A DNA stretch of 64,000 nucleotides. Origin: CAZIOH01 sp964540815 (GTDB lineage: Bacteria > Myxococcota_A > Polyangia > Fen-1088). The translations under genes were made by a program, and so were the position numbers. The notes beneath the pieces were generated by a model. The model worked only from the letters and a program-made list of their open reading frames with translations. It had not been told where the DNA came from and made no database searches. Positions 8,160-18,302 of this stretch are shown piece by piece (within the stretch, counting starts at the first letter, position 1; each line of letters opens with the position of its first letter). The DNA lies in NCBI GenBank assembly GCA_964540815.1, contig CAZIOH010000024.1, positions 8,126 to 72,125 on the forward strand, read 5' to 3'.

Positions 8160-9131
8160 ATGATCCCCACACGGGGGGAGCTTGCCCGTCGGTTCGTCGG
8201 TCTGCTGCTGGCCGCGGCGGCGGGGTGCTATAGCCCGAACATCGTCAGTGGTGGGCTCCTCTGCGCCACCGGCACGAGCGCGTGCCCCGACGGCTTCACC
8301 TGCGTCGGCACGGTGTGCCTTCGGCCGGACGCGGCGGTCCCCGACCTGGTCCAAGACCGACAGACCGATACGCCCCCCTCGGACCACCCAGCCGAAAAGC
8401 CGCCGTCGGACGGCTCCGGCGACGGCCCGATCTGCGTCCTCCCGGTGATGGGTTGCACCCCCCAGACGACCAGCGGCTGCGATCCCGTTTGCCAGGTGGG
8501 GTGCTGCGGCAGCGTGCCGAAGAAGTGCTCCGTCGCCCACGATGAGACCATCGCCTGCCTCCCCCTGCAGGGCTCCGCGACGACCTGGAATCCGTGCACG
8601 ATCCAGTACTACGATCAGGCCAACCAGAACGACACGTGTACCCCCGGGGACATCTGCCTGCGGCCTGGCGGGCCAGGAAGCTCGGGGGACTTTTGCTTCC
8701 CCCTTTGCAGAAACGACGACGACTGCACGGTTCCCTACGGTTCGGCCTGCGTCGAGCGACCCATCGGAGGAACCGACGCCCTCCAGCATACGCCCATGGC
8801 CAAGGTGTGCGACGTCCCTTTCGTCGATTGCGATCCACAGGCCCAGACGTCGTCCTGTCCCGCCAACCGGCCGTACTGTTATCTCTACACCCCGAATCCC
8901 ACGACCAAGGCCGATCGAACGGTGTGCGAGTTCGCGCCGGGTACGTTGGGCAACAACCAACCGTGTATGTCCGCGCGCGATTGCTTCCCGCGGTGGACGT
9001 GCCCAACTGGGAACGTGACTGGGGCGAATGTCTGCCACCCGATCTGCGATGTGGCGACGAACAATTGCGCGCAGGGAACCCACTGTGTCACGAACTGGGG
9101 AACGAAGTATGGGTACTGCATCTCTCCCTGA
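8160..9131 (+). CDS. Secreted cysteine-rich lipoprotein
   Basis: A 323-residue predicted lipoprotein of unknown function. The ATG chosen gives a short positively charged start, a hydrophobic run FVGLLLAAAAG and a Cys at residue 23. A longer GTG start at 8079 would bury this signal. After a Pro/Asp/Ser-rich linker the rest holds many spaced cysteines in patterns such as CPDGFTCVGTVC, CDPVCQVGCC and CNNCAQGTHC-like groups, which suggests a disulfide-bonded extracellular protein. The organization resembles cysteine-rich surface proteins common in myxobacteria. It overlaps the next gene by 23 bases, so the two are likely co-transcribed. Confidence 0.7.
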   Translation: MIPTRGELARRFVGLLLAAAAGCYSPNIVSGGLLCATGTSACPDGFTCVGTVCLRPDAAVPDLVQDRQTDTPPSDHPAEKPPSDGSGDGPICVLPVMGCTPQTTSGCDPVCQVGCCGSVPKKCSVAHDETIACLPLQGSATTWNPCTIQYYDQANQNDTCTPGDICLRPGGPGSSGDFCFPLCRNDDDCTVPYGSACVERPIGGTDALQHTPMAKVCDVPFVDCDPQAQTSSCPANRPYCYLYTPNPTTKADRTVCEFAPGTLGNNQPCMSARDCFPRWTCPTGNVTGANVCHPICDVATNNCAQGTHCVTNWGTKYGYCISP

Positions 9132-12100
9132 GCGCGCGCTCGCGGCAGGTCGACCCGCTCCCGCCGACGCCCCCACGGGAACCATCATCGGTCTCCTGTC
9201 CCCGCTCCTCTTCCCCTTTCTTTTCCTGGTCCCGGTCCTGACGACAGCCGGGTGTCACGGCTCGAACACGCCGCGTGCGGTGGCCGATGCCGGCGGGCTC
9301 GATCAGGCCGGCTCCGGCGGCAAGCTCGACGGGGCGACCGCGCCACCCGACGGCGCCGTCGACACGGCTCGGTCGGGCGACGGCACGAGCGCCCCGCCGC
9401 CCCCCCACTGCACCAAGTCGGGGGCCTCTCCCACCAAGCCCCAGTCGCAGGCCTGTGGCTGCGACGACGAGTGCCAGTCCGGGTTCTGCGTGGACGGCGT
9501 GTGCTGCGAATCGGCCTGCACCGACACGTGCAAGTCGTGTGGTCTGCCGAGCGCGCTCGGCCTTTGCACCCCCATTCCGGCCGGCGTCACCCCCACCGAT
9601 CCCGTCGAGTGCACCGTCACCGACCCGAAGGGCTGCGGCACCGACGGGACCTGCGACGGCGCCGGCAAGTGCCGCCTCTACCCCTCGCAGACCCCGTGCA
9701 AGGCTGGCACCTGTGATGGGGAGGCCATCTCGGGCGCTCTGGTGTGCGACGGGAAGGGGAGCTGTGGACCGGGGCCGGCCACCTCCTGCTACCCCTACGC
9801 CTGCGACGCGAAGACCGGCACCTGCGCCGCGAGTTGCATCACCGACGCCGAGTGCTCCTCCGGCATCAAGTGTCAGGCCAACAGCTGCGGCAAGAAGATG
9901 AACGGCGCGGGCTGTGCGGGGCCCGATGATTGTGCCTCCGGGTTCTGCAGCGACAAGGTGTGCTGCAACGAGGCCTGCGCGGGGGCCTGCATGGCCTGCG
10001 ACCAGGTCGGCTCGAAGGGCGTGTGCCGTCTCATCGAGGCCGGCCTGCCCGACCCGGCCTTCTGTGCCGTGACCGACAGGAGCACCTGCGACACGACCGG
10101 CCTCTGCGACGGCTTCGGCACGTGCTCGAACTACCCCACCAACACCCTGTGCAGCGCGCCGTCCTGCGCCGGTGACACCGCCCTCGGCGTTCCGCGCACC
10201 TGCGACGGGCTCGGGGTCTGCGGGGATCTCCAGCTCATCGACTGCACCCCTTTCCGCTGCGCGAACGGAGCCTGCGGAGCAACCTGCGCCACCGACGCGG
10301 ACTGCGCCCCCAGCCACCCCTGCGTGCAGGCCACGGTGGGTGGCGTCAGCGTCGGCCGCTGCAGCGGCAAGCTCGGCAACGGACAGAAGTGCGCGGCCGC
10401 CACCGACTGCGAGTCCAGCCAGTGCGTGGACGGCGTGTGCTGCGAGTCTGCGTGCACCGGCGCGTGCCGCAGCTGCGCCCTCCCTGGATCCCCTGGCCAG
10501 TGCAAGAACGTGGCGGCCAGCGCCGCGGATCCGCACCGGACCTGCAAGGACGCCGGCGTCGCGTCCTGCGGCACCGACGGTCTGTGCGACGGCACGGGCG
10601 CCTGCGAGAAGTACAAGGTCGACACCGAGTGTGGCCCGGAGACCTGCGCGAACGGGGTCTTCACGGACAACCCCAAGTGCAACGCGGCCGGGCAGTGCGT
10701 TGCCCCGCCGTCGCGCACCTGCAGCCCGTTCGTGTGCTCGGGCACCGCCTGCCTCGGCGCGTGCACCAAGGACACCGACTGTCAGGCCCCCAATACCTGC
10801 ATCGCCGGCTCCTGCGGCAAGAAGCCCGCCGGGGCATCGTGCGGCGCCGGCAGCGAGTGCCAGTCGACCTTCTGCGCCCAGGGGATCTGTTGCAACTCGG
10901 CGTGCAAGGGGGCCTGCACGGCCTGCAACCTGAGCGGCTCCACCGGCATCTGTTCCGCGGTCCGCGATGGGCAGTCCGATCCGCAGGGCCTCTGCGCGTC
11001 CACTTCGAGCGCGTCCTGCGGCACCACCGGCTCGTGCAAGGGGGGCGCCTGCGCCTTCTGGCAGAGCGGACAGAAGTGCAAGGATGGCAAGTGCAACGGC
11101 ACCTCGGCCACGCCGTCCTCCACCTGCGATGGCAAGGGGAATTGCACCACGCCGTCCGATCAGGCCTGCGGAAACTACACCTGCGACAGCAGCAAGAGCT
11201 CCTGCCGCAGCAGCTGTGCGACGGATTCGGACTGCGTGTCACCCAACACCTGCGTCGGCAACTCCTGCGGCAAGAAGCCCGCGGGCGCGGCCTGCACCGC
11301 CGCCAATCAGTGCTCGACCGGGTTCTGCACCGAGGGGGTCTGCTGCAACTCGGCCTGCAGCGATGCCACCGGGACGTCGGGGCTCTGCCAGAGCTGCAAG
11401 GTGACCGGCAAGGTGGGCACCTGCGCGCCGGTCGTGTCGGGGGCCGCCGATCCGAAGGGCCGCTGCACGGCGACCAGCGCCGCGCTCGGCAACTGTGGCG
11501 GCGATGGAACGTGCAACGGCGCCGGGGCGTGTCGGCCATGGTCCACCGCGACGGGGTGCCGGCAGGCGAGCTGCGCCGGGGGGGTGTTCACGCCGGCCGC
11601 CAGCTGCGACGGGAAAGGGACCTGCCCGGCGGCGACGACCTCGAAGTGCGATCCCTACATCTGCAGCACCACGAGCCCGTCCTGCACGTCCACCTGCACC
11701 AAGAACGCCGACTGCGCCGCCGGACTCACCTGTCTGGCTGGCAACCAATGTGGAACGACGCTGCCGAACGGCAAGTCCTGCAAGGCCAGCACCGACTGCA
11801 CGAGCGGACACTGCACCGCCGAGGGGGTGTGCTGCGACACCGACTGCACGGGGGGGTGCCAGAGCTGCACGGTGGTCCAGATGCTCGGGACCTGCGCGCC
11901 GATCGCCGCGGGCGGGACGCCGCGGGACGCGAGCCTGTGCGTGAAGGGAGACGCCTGCGGGAACACCGCGAAGTGCGATGGGAACGGTGGGTGCCAGGTG
12001 GCGGCGATCGGCACCGCGTGCGGCAGTGCCAGCTGCGCGGGCAGCATCAACGGAAGCGTCGGTGGCGTCTCCATGACCGAGTCCGTCGCCAGGGTTCCGG

Positions 12101-13073
12101 CCGGGATGTGCGACGGAGCCGGGACCTGCACGCCGGCCACCAATCAGATCGCGTGCGGGGCTTATCAGTGCAGCGGCGGGGCGTGCAAGACCAAGTGCTC
12201 GTCGACCGACACCGACTGCAACGCCATCGGGGGCTACACCTGTCAGGGGAGCTCGTGCCTCATGGTGGCATCGAGCGGCGGCACCTCTGGTGGTGGCAGT
12301 GGCGGAAGCGGAAGCGGAGGCGTGACGGGAACGGGCGGCAAGACTGGAACCGGCGGCTCCGGAACCGGCGGCGCGGGAACCGGCGGCGCGGGNNNNNNNN
12401 NNNNNNNNNNNNNNNNNNNNNNNNNNNNNNNNNNNNNNNNNNNNNNNNNNNNNNNNNNNNNNNNNNNNNNNNNNNNNNNNNNNNNNNNNNNNGCAAGACT
12501 GGAACCGGCGGCTCCGGAACCGGCGGCGCGGGAACCGGCGGCGCGGGAACTGGCGGCAAGATCGGAACCGGGGGCGCCAGCACAGGCGGCTCGGGGACCG
12601 GCGGCTCCGGAACCGGGGGCGCCAGCACGGGCGGCTCGGGGACCGGCGGCTCCGGAACCGGGGGCGCCAGCACGGGCGGCTCGGGGACCGGCGGCTCCGG
12701 AACCGGCGGGGCGGCTACCCCGAAGTCGCCGCTCGGGGCCACCTGCACCAGTGGAAGCGCCTGCATGAGCAACCTCTGCGTCACCGCCGATGCGGGCGGG
12801 GCCATCTGCTGCGCCAGCGCCTGCGCGGCCCAGACGGACCCCTGCGGCAACAAGGGCACCTGCGCGGCGGGAGGCGCCTCCTGCGTCCCGAAGCTCGCCG
12901 ACGGTGCAGTCTGCGCCCCGGGGACCTGCGGGTTGCTCAACCTGACCGCGACCGCGCCCAAGACCTGCAACGGAGGTACCTGCTCCGCTGGTGGAAACCT
13001 CCAGCTGTGCACATTCCTGGCTCCCTGCCAGAACGGCACCTGCGGCGGCTCCGCCGGTGGCGGGGCGAAGTAG
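9109..13073 (+). CDS. Very large cysteine-rich repeat lipoprotein, interrupted by assembly gap
   Basis: A predicted surface lipoprotein with a hydrophobic signal and lipobox TTAGC after about 45 residues. The body has about seven to eight repeats of a Cys-rich module of roughly 130 to 150 residues, recognisable by SGFCVDGVCCESAC, GACRSC and NSCGKK. A Gly/Thr/Ser linker (GTGGSG type) follows, then a last Cys-rich module. The 100-N gap lies in the linker. The frame changes from phase 1 before the gap to phase 0 after it, so the real missing length must be 2 modulo 3. The 55 bases before and after the gap are identical. If they are one sequence, the gene is intact with about 1269 residues. The start at 9109 overlaps the upstream gene. 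Function is unknown; adhesion or surface display is a guess. Confidence 0.75.
12393..12492. other. Assembly gap of 100 N
   Basis: Exactly 100 N, the usual placeholder for a scaffold gap of unknown size. Bases 12338-12392 before it and 12493-12547 after it are identical over 55 positions, so the gap may be a collapsed or falsely split repeat, or simply an overlap that was not merged. Confidence 0.98.
12564..12698 (+). repeat. Tandem 45-bp coding repeat, three copies
   Basis: Three head-to-tail copies (12564, 12609, 12654) differing by about one base, each encoding 15 residues of the pattern GTGGASTGGSGTGGS. They form part of a flexible Gly/Thr/Ser linker in the cysteine-rich lipoprotein. Shorter relatives of the unit run from about 12330 through the gap, which explains why the assembly broke here. 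Confidence 0.9.
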
Positions 13074-13091
13074 CTCCCCGCTGGTCGCGAC

Positions 13092-13122
13092 CGCCAGCCG
13101 GCGAGCCACGTCCCCGATTCAT
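13092..13122 (+). repeat. Single partial copy of the dispersed intergenic repeat
   Basis: Between two convergent genes lies a segment containing GCGAGCCACGTCCCCGATTC, the same core that ends the tandem repeat at 17.7-18.2 kb and recurs inverted at the window end. No hairpin part is present in this copy. Confidence 0.75.
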
Positions 13123-13176
13123 TCGACGGTCAGATCGTCCATCGCCGCCTGATCGCGATCGGGAGCGCGATCCCCT

Positions 13177-14382
13177 TCAGGGACCCCCGCTTCGTGCCGG
13201 GCCCTGGGCCAAGGTGCGGTGCTTGTCGTGGCTCTTGTCGTGGCCCTTGGGGGGCGGAGCGCCGACGGGCCGGCGCTCCGAAGCCAGGCCCGTGTGCGCC
13301 TCCCCGTGGACGCGCGGGTGGTGCACGTCGAAGGCCGGCTTCTGCTTCGGATCGCAGTTGGGGCCAAACCCGTTGGCGTTGAAGTGGTGCTTGAGGCGGC
13401 CGCGTCGGGCGCCGGCCACCGCCTCGATCTCGACGTCGTGCTCGCCGGCCCGCGAGGGCGAGCAGTACGAGAGCAGGTAATATCGCTTGGAGGCGTCCTC
13501 GATTCGCCGGCCGACCTCGTCGAATCCCTTGGCGATGTCGTCGCGGTTCTGCGAGGCGAAGGTGCCCGCCCGGCCGATGGCGGAGAGCTCGCGGGTGTCC
13601 ACCTCGGCGCCCACCCCGATCGCGAACACGTCGAAGGCCGCGGCATCGAGCATCTTCTTGACCTCGTCGCCGGAGGCGCGATGGGCCCGGTCGGTTCCAT
13701 CCGTGAACACGACCAGGGTGCCAAAGCGCAACGGCTGGGGCGCGGTCTCGAGCTGGCGCGCCAGGGCCCTGACCGCCTCGACAATGGCGCCGTTCAGGTT
13801 GGTCGAGGGATCACGCGGGCGGTAACGCCCGAGGGCGGTGACACCGGCCCGAACGTTCCCCCCGAACGGGACCACCGGGTTGATGTGCGGGCTCCCATCG
13901 AAGGTGTAAAGGGCGACCTTCTGGTAGGGCCCGACCCGCTCCGCGAACGAGGCCGCGGCCGACATGAGCGCGGGCAACTGTCCCGAGCCCACCACGCTGC
14001 CGCTCATGTCGACGAGGAGGAGCGTGTCATGGACTGCGGCGACCTCCTCCTGGAGGATCGTCTGCTGGCTCTCGAGCGTGGAGACGGGTTTGCCGTCCTC
14101 GAGGATGTTGAAATCCGTCGGCGTCAGGTTCGCGACCGGCTGCCCCGAGGACCTGTCGACCGTGAAGTAGACCGCCACGTTCGAAGGCTTGCGGACCGAG
14201 GCGTCGACCATCTGGAGGCGCAGGCCACATCCGGCACCGAGCGCGGCGAGGCCGCCGAGCACGATGGCCATGGCCATGGCCGTGGCCATGGCCGTGGCGG
14301 CTTCGGGGGCGCCGCTCCCGGGGTGACCGCGTCCAGCGAACCCCGTGCCTCCAGTTCTTCGCGTTCCATTTCCGCTCGTCAT
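13177..14382 (-). CDS. VWA-domain lipoprotein
   Basis: A 401-residue predicted lipoprotein with a von Willebrand factor A domain. The hydrophobic run AMAIVLGGLAALGAGC ends in a lipobox with Cys at about residue 52. An internal ATG at residue 32 would give a more usual signal length. The metal-ion-dependent adhesion site is complete: DMSGSVVGSG, a Thr in DPSTNLNGAI, and FTDGTDRAHR. An N-terminal domain (residues 55-120, VAVYFTVDRSSGQPVANL, FNILEDGKPV) precedes it, as in many VWFA surface proteins. The C-terminus is His/Lys-rich (KGHDKSHDKHR). Partner and function are unknown. It is divergent from the anchored protein gene at 14534. Confidence 0.8.
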   Translation of the reverse strand: MTSGNGTRRTGGTGFAGRGHPGSGAPEAATAMATAMAMAIVLGGLAALGAGCGLRLQMVDASVRKPSNVAVYFTVDRSSGQPVANLTPTDFNILEDGKPVSTLESQQTILQEEVAAVHDTLLLVDMSGSVVGSGQLPALMSAAASFAERVGPYQKVALYTFDGSPHINPVVPFGGNVRAGVTALGRYRPRDPSTNLNGAIVEAVRALARQLETAPQPLRFGTLVVFTDGTDRAHRASGDEVKKMLDAAAFDVFAIGVGAEVDTRELSAIGRAGTFASQNRDDIAKGFDEVGRRIEDASKRYYLLSYCSPSRAGEHDVEIEAVAGARRGRLKHHFNANGFGPNCDPKQKPAFDVHHPRVHGEAHTGLASERRPVGAPPPKGHDKSHDKHRTLAQGPARSGGP

Positions 14383-14452
14383 CGCCCGACGATACCGAAG
14401 ATCCGCGCCCTCGGGGAACCGCCCGACCTTTTCGTCGACGCGGCGCCGCCCC

Positions 14453-14505
14453 GGTGCCAGACGCCCGGGCGGAGGCCAGGTGCTGGCGGCCAGGTGCCAG
14501 ACACC
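14453..14505 (+). repeat. Direct repeat in divergent promoter region
   Basis: The 13-mer GGTGCCAGACGCC (14453) recurs as GGTGCCAGACACC (14493), exactly 40 bases apart, between two divergent genes. The second form is found again at 43992 inside flgJ. The spacing of about four helical turns would suit paired protein binding, but nothing else supports that. Confidence 0.5.
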
Positions 14506-14533
14506 CGCGTGACCGCCTGGTAATGTCGAGGCG

Positions 14534-15184
14534 ATGCGCGTGACACGGGTGCTCGACATCCTGGTATTGCTGCTCCTCGGGACCCTGGTGGTCATGCCCC
14601 GGCCGAGCGTGACCGTGAAGCCGGCGCTCGCACTCGGGCCCGAGCGCCGCGAGCGGGTCGCCGAGCTGCAAGCCCACCTGCTCGGCACCCCGGGCGATCT
14701 CACGGCGCGCCTCGAGCTCGCGGATCTCTTTCTCGACGCCCACCGCCCCGACTGGGCCCTCGCCACCGTCAACCGGGCCCTGCCGCAGTACGACGCCGAC
14801 TATCGGGTCCATTCGACGCGCGCCGTGGCCTACGCCGACCGGTTCGAAGCCGCCCCGGCTTTCCAGGCGGCGACCCGGGCGCTGGAGCTGTGCGAGGCCG
14901 GCCCTCCCGCCCAGCCCGGCGGGCGTGAGGCTGCCGCCTCCCCGCCGCGACCACCGGGCGCCGACGACCACCCGCAGGCCCCCGGAGCGCCCGCTCCTTG
15001 CGGAGAGGCACCGCGGGCCCGCCTGCAGCTCCTCCACGACACCCTCGAGCGCGTGAAGGGAATCGACATGCGCGAGAACCCGGCCCTCGCCAAGGACCGG
15101 ATCTTCGAGGGGCTGCACCCGACCTGGATCAAGAAGCCGCGCGGCCCGGCCCCGGCCGCCCCGATCCCCGCGGCCCGGCCCTGA
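14534..15184 (+). CDS. Membrane-anchored protein with TPR-like segment
   Basis: A 216-residue protein of unknown function. Residues 5-21 (RVLDILVLLLLGTLVVM) form a single N-terminal membrane segment or signal anchor. Residues 40-120 have the helical pattern of one or two tetratricopeptide repeats: LTARLELADLFLDAHRPDWALATVNRALPQYDADY and a following A-rich pair of helices. A Pro/Ala-rich segment breaks the helices, and a short C-terminal block (LHPTWIKKP) follows. It is divergent from the VWA lipoprotein gene. The homology call is weak. Confidence 0.6.
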   Translation: MRVTRVLDILVLLLLGTLVVMPRPSVTVKPALALGPERRERVAELQAHLLGTPGDLTARLELADLFLDAHRPDWALATVNRALPQYDADYRVHSTRAVAYADRFEAAPAFQAATRALELCEAGPPAQPGGREAAASPPRPPGADDHPQAPGAPAPCGEAPRARLQLLHDTLERVKGIDMRENPALAKDRIFEGLHPTWIKKPRGPAPAAPIPAARP

Positions 15185-15256
15185 CGACAGCGCCGCGGGT
15201 GGCGCGCTCGACCTGGATCACGCCGCCGCCCTTCGCAAAAACCCACCCCCCCGGGC

Positions 15257-15285
15257 TTGACAGCCCTCACCCGCAACCACATCAT
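15257..15285 (+). promoter_or_regulatory. Candidate sigma-70 promoter for the tRNA genes
   Basis: A perfect -35 hexamer TTGACA (15257) is followed after 17 bases by CATCAT (15280, four of six matches to TATAAT). The start of transcription would fall about 8 bases before tRNA-Arg. Confidence 0.6.
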
Positions 15286-15299
15286 ACCGAGCCTTCCAA

Positions 15300-15373
15300 G
15301 CGCCCGTAGCTCAACTGGATAGAGCATCGGCCTTCGAAGCCGAGGGTTAGGTGTTCGACTCACCTCGGGCGCA
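15300..15373 (+). tRNA. tRNA-Arg (anticodon TCG)
   Basis: A complete cloverleaf. The acceptor stem GCGCCCG pairs with CGGGCGC, with discriminator A. The D arm contains AGCTCAACTGGATAGAGC, the anticodon loop is CTTCGAA with anticodon TCG (reads CGA), and the T arm is AGGTG-TTCGACT-CACCT. The 3' CCA is not encoded. Confidence 0.95.
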
Positions 15374-15399
15374 CGGCACCTGAAAACTCAATAACATCC

Positions 15400-15472
15400 G
15401 GGCGCATAGCTCAACTGGTAGAGCAGCGGACTCTTAATCCGTTTGTTGAAAGTTCGATTCTTTCTGCGCCCA
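15400..15472 (+). tRNA. tRNA-Lys (anticodon CTT)
   Basis: A complete cloverleaf. The acceptor stem GGGCGCA pairs with TGCGCCC, with discriminator A. The D arm is AGCTCAACTGGTAGAGC, the anticodon loop region is GACTCTTAATC with anticodon CTT (reads AAG), and the T arm is GAAAG-TTCGATT-CTTTC. No CCA is encoded. It lies 26 bases after tRNA-Arg and is probably on the same transcript. Confidence 0.95.
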
Positions 15473-15650
15473 CTCCCGACCCCGCACGACCGCGCCCGCT
15501 GCTGCCAGCGAGGCCGATCACCGGCCCACATCACGGCACAGAATGGCGATCGGGTTGGCGGAGCCGCCGCTCGTCCGGGTATACAAACCCCTTCGCCGAC
15601 CCTAGACTCGGGGGCGGATATCCAAGCGGGTACAGAGAGGCAGATCGCAC

Positions 15651-17297
<1,647 letters not shown>

Positions 17298-17324
17298 GGG
17301 CGGCGGAGCCGAGGAAAATGGGTC

Positions 17325-17348
17325 TGGCACCTCGCCCCGGGGGTGCCA
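17325..17348. other. Hairpin between pgi and the next gene
   Basis: TGGCACC (17325) and GGTGCCA (17342) form a perfect 7-bp stem with a 10-base GC-rich loop. There is no T run, so it is not a classical terminator. It sits just before the next start and could affect its translation. Confidence 0.45.
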
Positions 17349-17363
17349 CACTCGGGGCTACCG

Positions 17364-17723
17364 ATGCCGCATGTCGTGATCGAGAACGCCCCCGATCTGG
17401 TGGAGGCTTGCCGCTCACTCGTGCCGTTCACCCAGCGGAACGGGGGCGAGATCTTGCGGCTGCTCGACGTCTTCGTGAACCAGGCGGGGCGAGCCGCCCT
17501 GCTCGACTGCGTGGTGATCGAGCCCGGCAGCGCGTCCAGGTCGTTCTTCGTGCAGCTCTCCCAGAAAGGGAGCCAGATCACCGTCCGCCTGCTGCCCGCG
17601 ACCGACCCGGAGAAGACCGACGGGGTCAAGCGCCTCCTCGGGGCCATCGCCAAGGCCGTGCACGATTCCATCCCGGCAAGCCATTACGGCAAGACCAACC
17701 TGACCGACTTCCTGCCGCCTTGA
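17364..17723 (+). CDS. Small protein of unknown function
   Basis: A 119-residue soluble-looking protein with no motif that I recognise. The codon pattern and a dense, non-repetitive sequence (NGGEILRLLDVFVNQAGR, LLDCVVIEPGSASRSFFVQL, KRLLGAIAKAVHDSIPAS, TDFLPP) look like a real gene. The ATG at 17364 is preferred over an in-frame start seven residues upstream, which would begin inside the hairpin. It follows pgi on the same strand. Confidence 0.6.
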   Translation: MPHVVIENAPDLVEACRSLVPFTQRNGGEILRLLDVFVNQAGRAALLDCVVIEPGSASRSFFVQLSQKGSQITVRLLPATDPEKTDGVKRLLGAIAKAVHDSIPASHYGKTNLTDFLPP

Positions 17724-17744
17724 AGGAAGTGGAAGTGGGGCGAT

Positions 17745-18208
17745 CCTCTCTTCACCTCCCGCTCCCCATGCGAGCGTAGCGCGGCTTTGCCGCGCGGAGC
17801 GAGGGGGGCGCGGGGACCTGCGAGCGCCAGCCAGCCACCTCCCCGATCCAATCGCCCCGCGCCGACGGCGAGCGGCACCGAGCCACCGTCCCCGATCCGA
17901 TCGCCCCGCGCCGACGGCGAGCGGCGCGAGCCCACGTCCCCGATTCAATCCTCCCGCGCGGACGGCGAGCGGCAGCGAGCCACGTCCCCCCTCCCTCTGT
18001 TCACCCCCCGCTCCCCATGCGAGCGTAGCGCGGCTTTGCCGCGCGAAGCGAGGGGGGCGCGGGGACGTGCGAGCGCCAGCGAGCCACGTCCCCCCTCCCT
18101 CTGTTCACCCCCCGCTCCCCATGCGAGCGTAGCGCGGCTTTGCCGCGCGAAGCGAGGGGGGCGCGGGGACGTGCGAGCGCCAGCGAGCCACGTCCCCGAT
18201 TCAATGTA
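17745..18208 (+). repeat. Tandem intergenic repeat array with hairpins
   Basis: The 579-base region between the small gene and the protease is built from repeats. Two identical 104-bp units lie at 17981-18084 and 18085-18188. A diverged copy of the same unit lies at about 17745-17838. Between them are three shorter units of about 49 bp that share only the end of the long unit (GCGAGC...CACGTCCCCGATTCAAT). Each long unit carries the perfect hairpin GCGCGGC-TTT-GCCGCGC (17779, 18028, 18132). Further copies occur at 13.1 kb and, inverted, at 63.9 kb. Open frames across it are by-products of the repeat. Confidence 0.9.
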
Positions 18209-18302
18209 TGGTTGCGCATCGACAACAGAGTCACCTGTGCGCGGCCGGCCGAGCCCATCTGGGCTTCGCCGTTCGCGCGCCCCCTAACTCCCGCGTGAAG
18301 CC

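Noticed and set aside
12493..12768. Continuation of the cysteine-rich frame past the gap in phase 1
   Set aside because: It turns into Ala/Arg/Pro-rich sequence, while phase 0 gives the GTGGSG linker and a proper cysteine module. The arbitrary gap length causes the false frame.
13074..13176. Extra small gene between the two convergent lipoprotein genes
   Set aside because: Only a partial intergenic repeat is present; short frames across it have no start or ribosome site.
17745..18208. CRISPR array
   Set aside because: Units are 104 bp and adjacent, without regular unique spacers, and there are no cas genes nearby.
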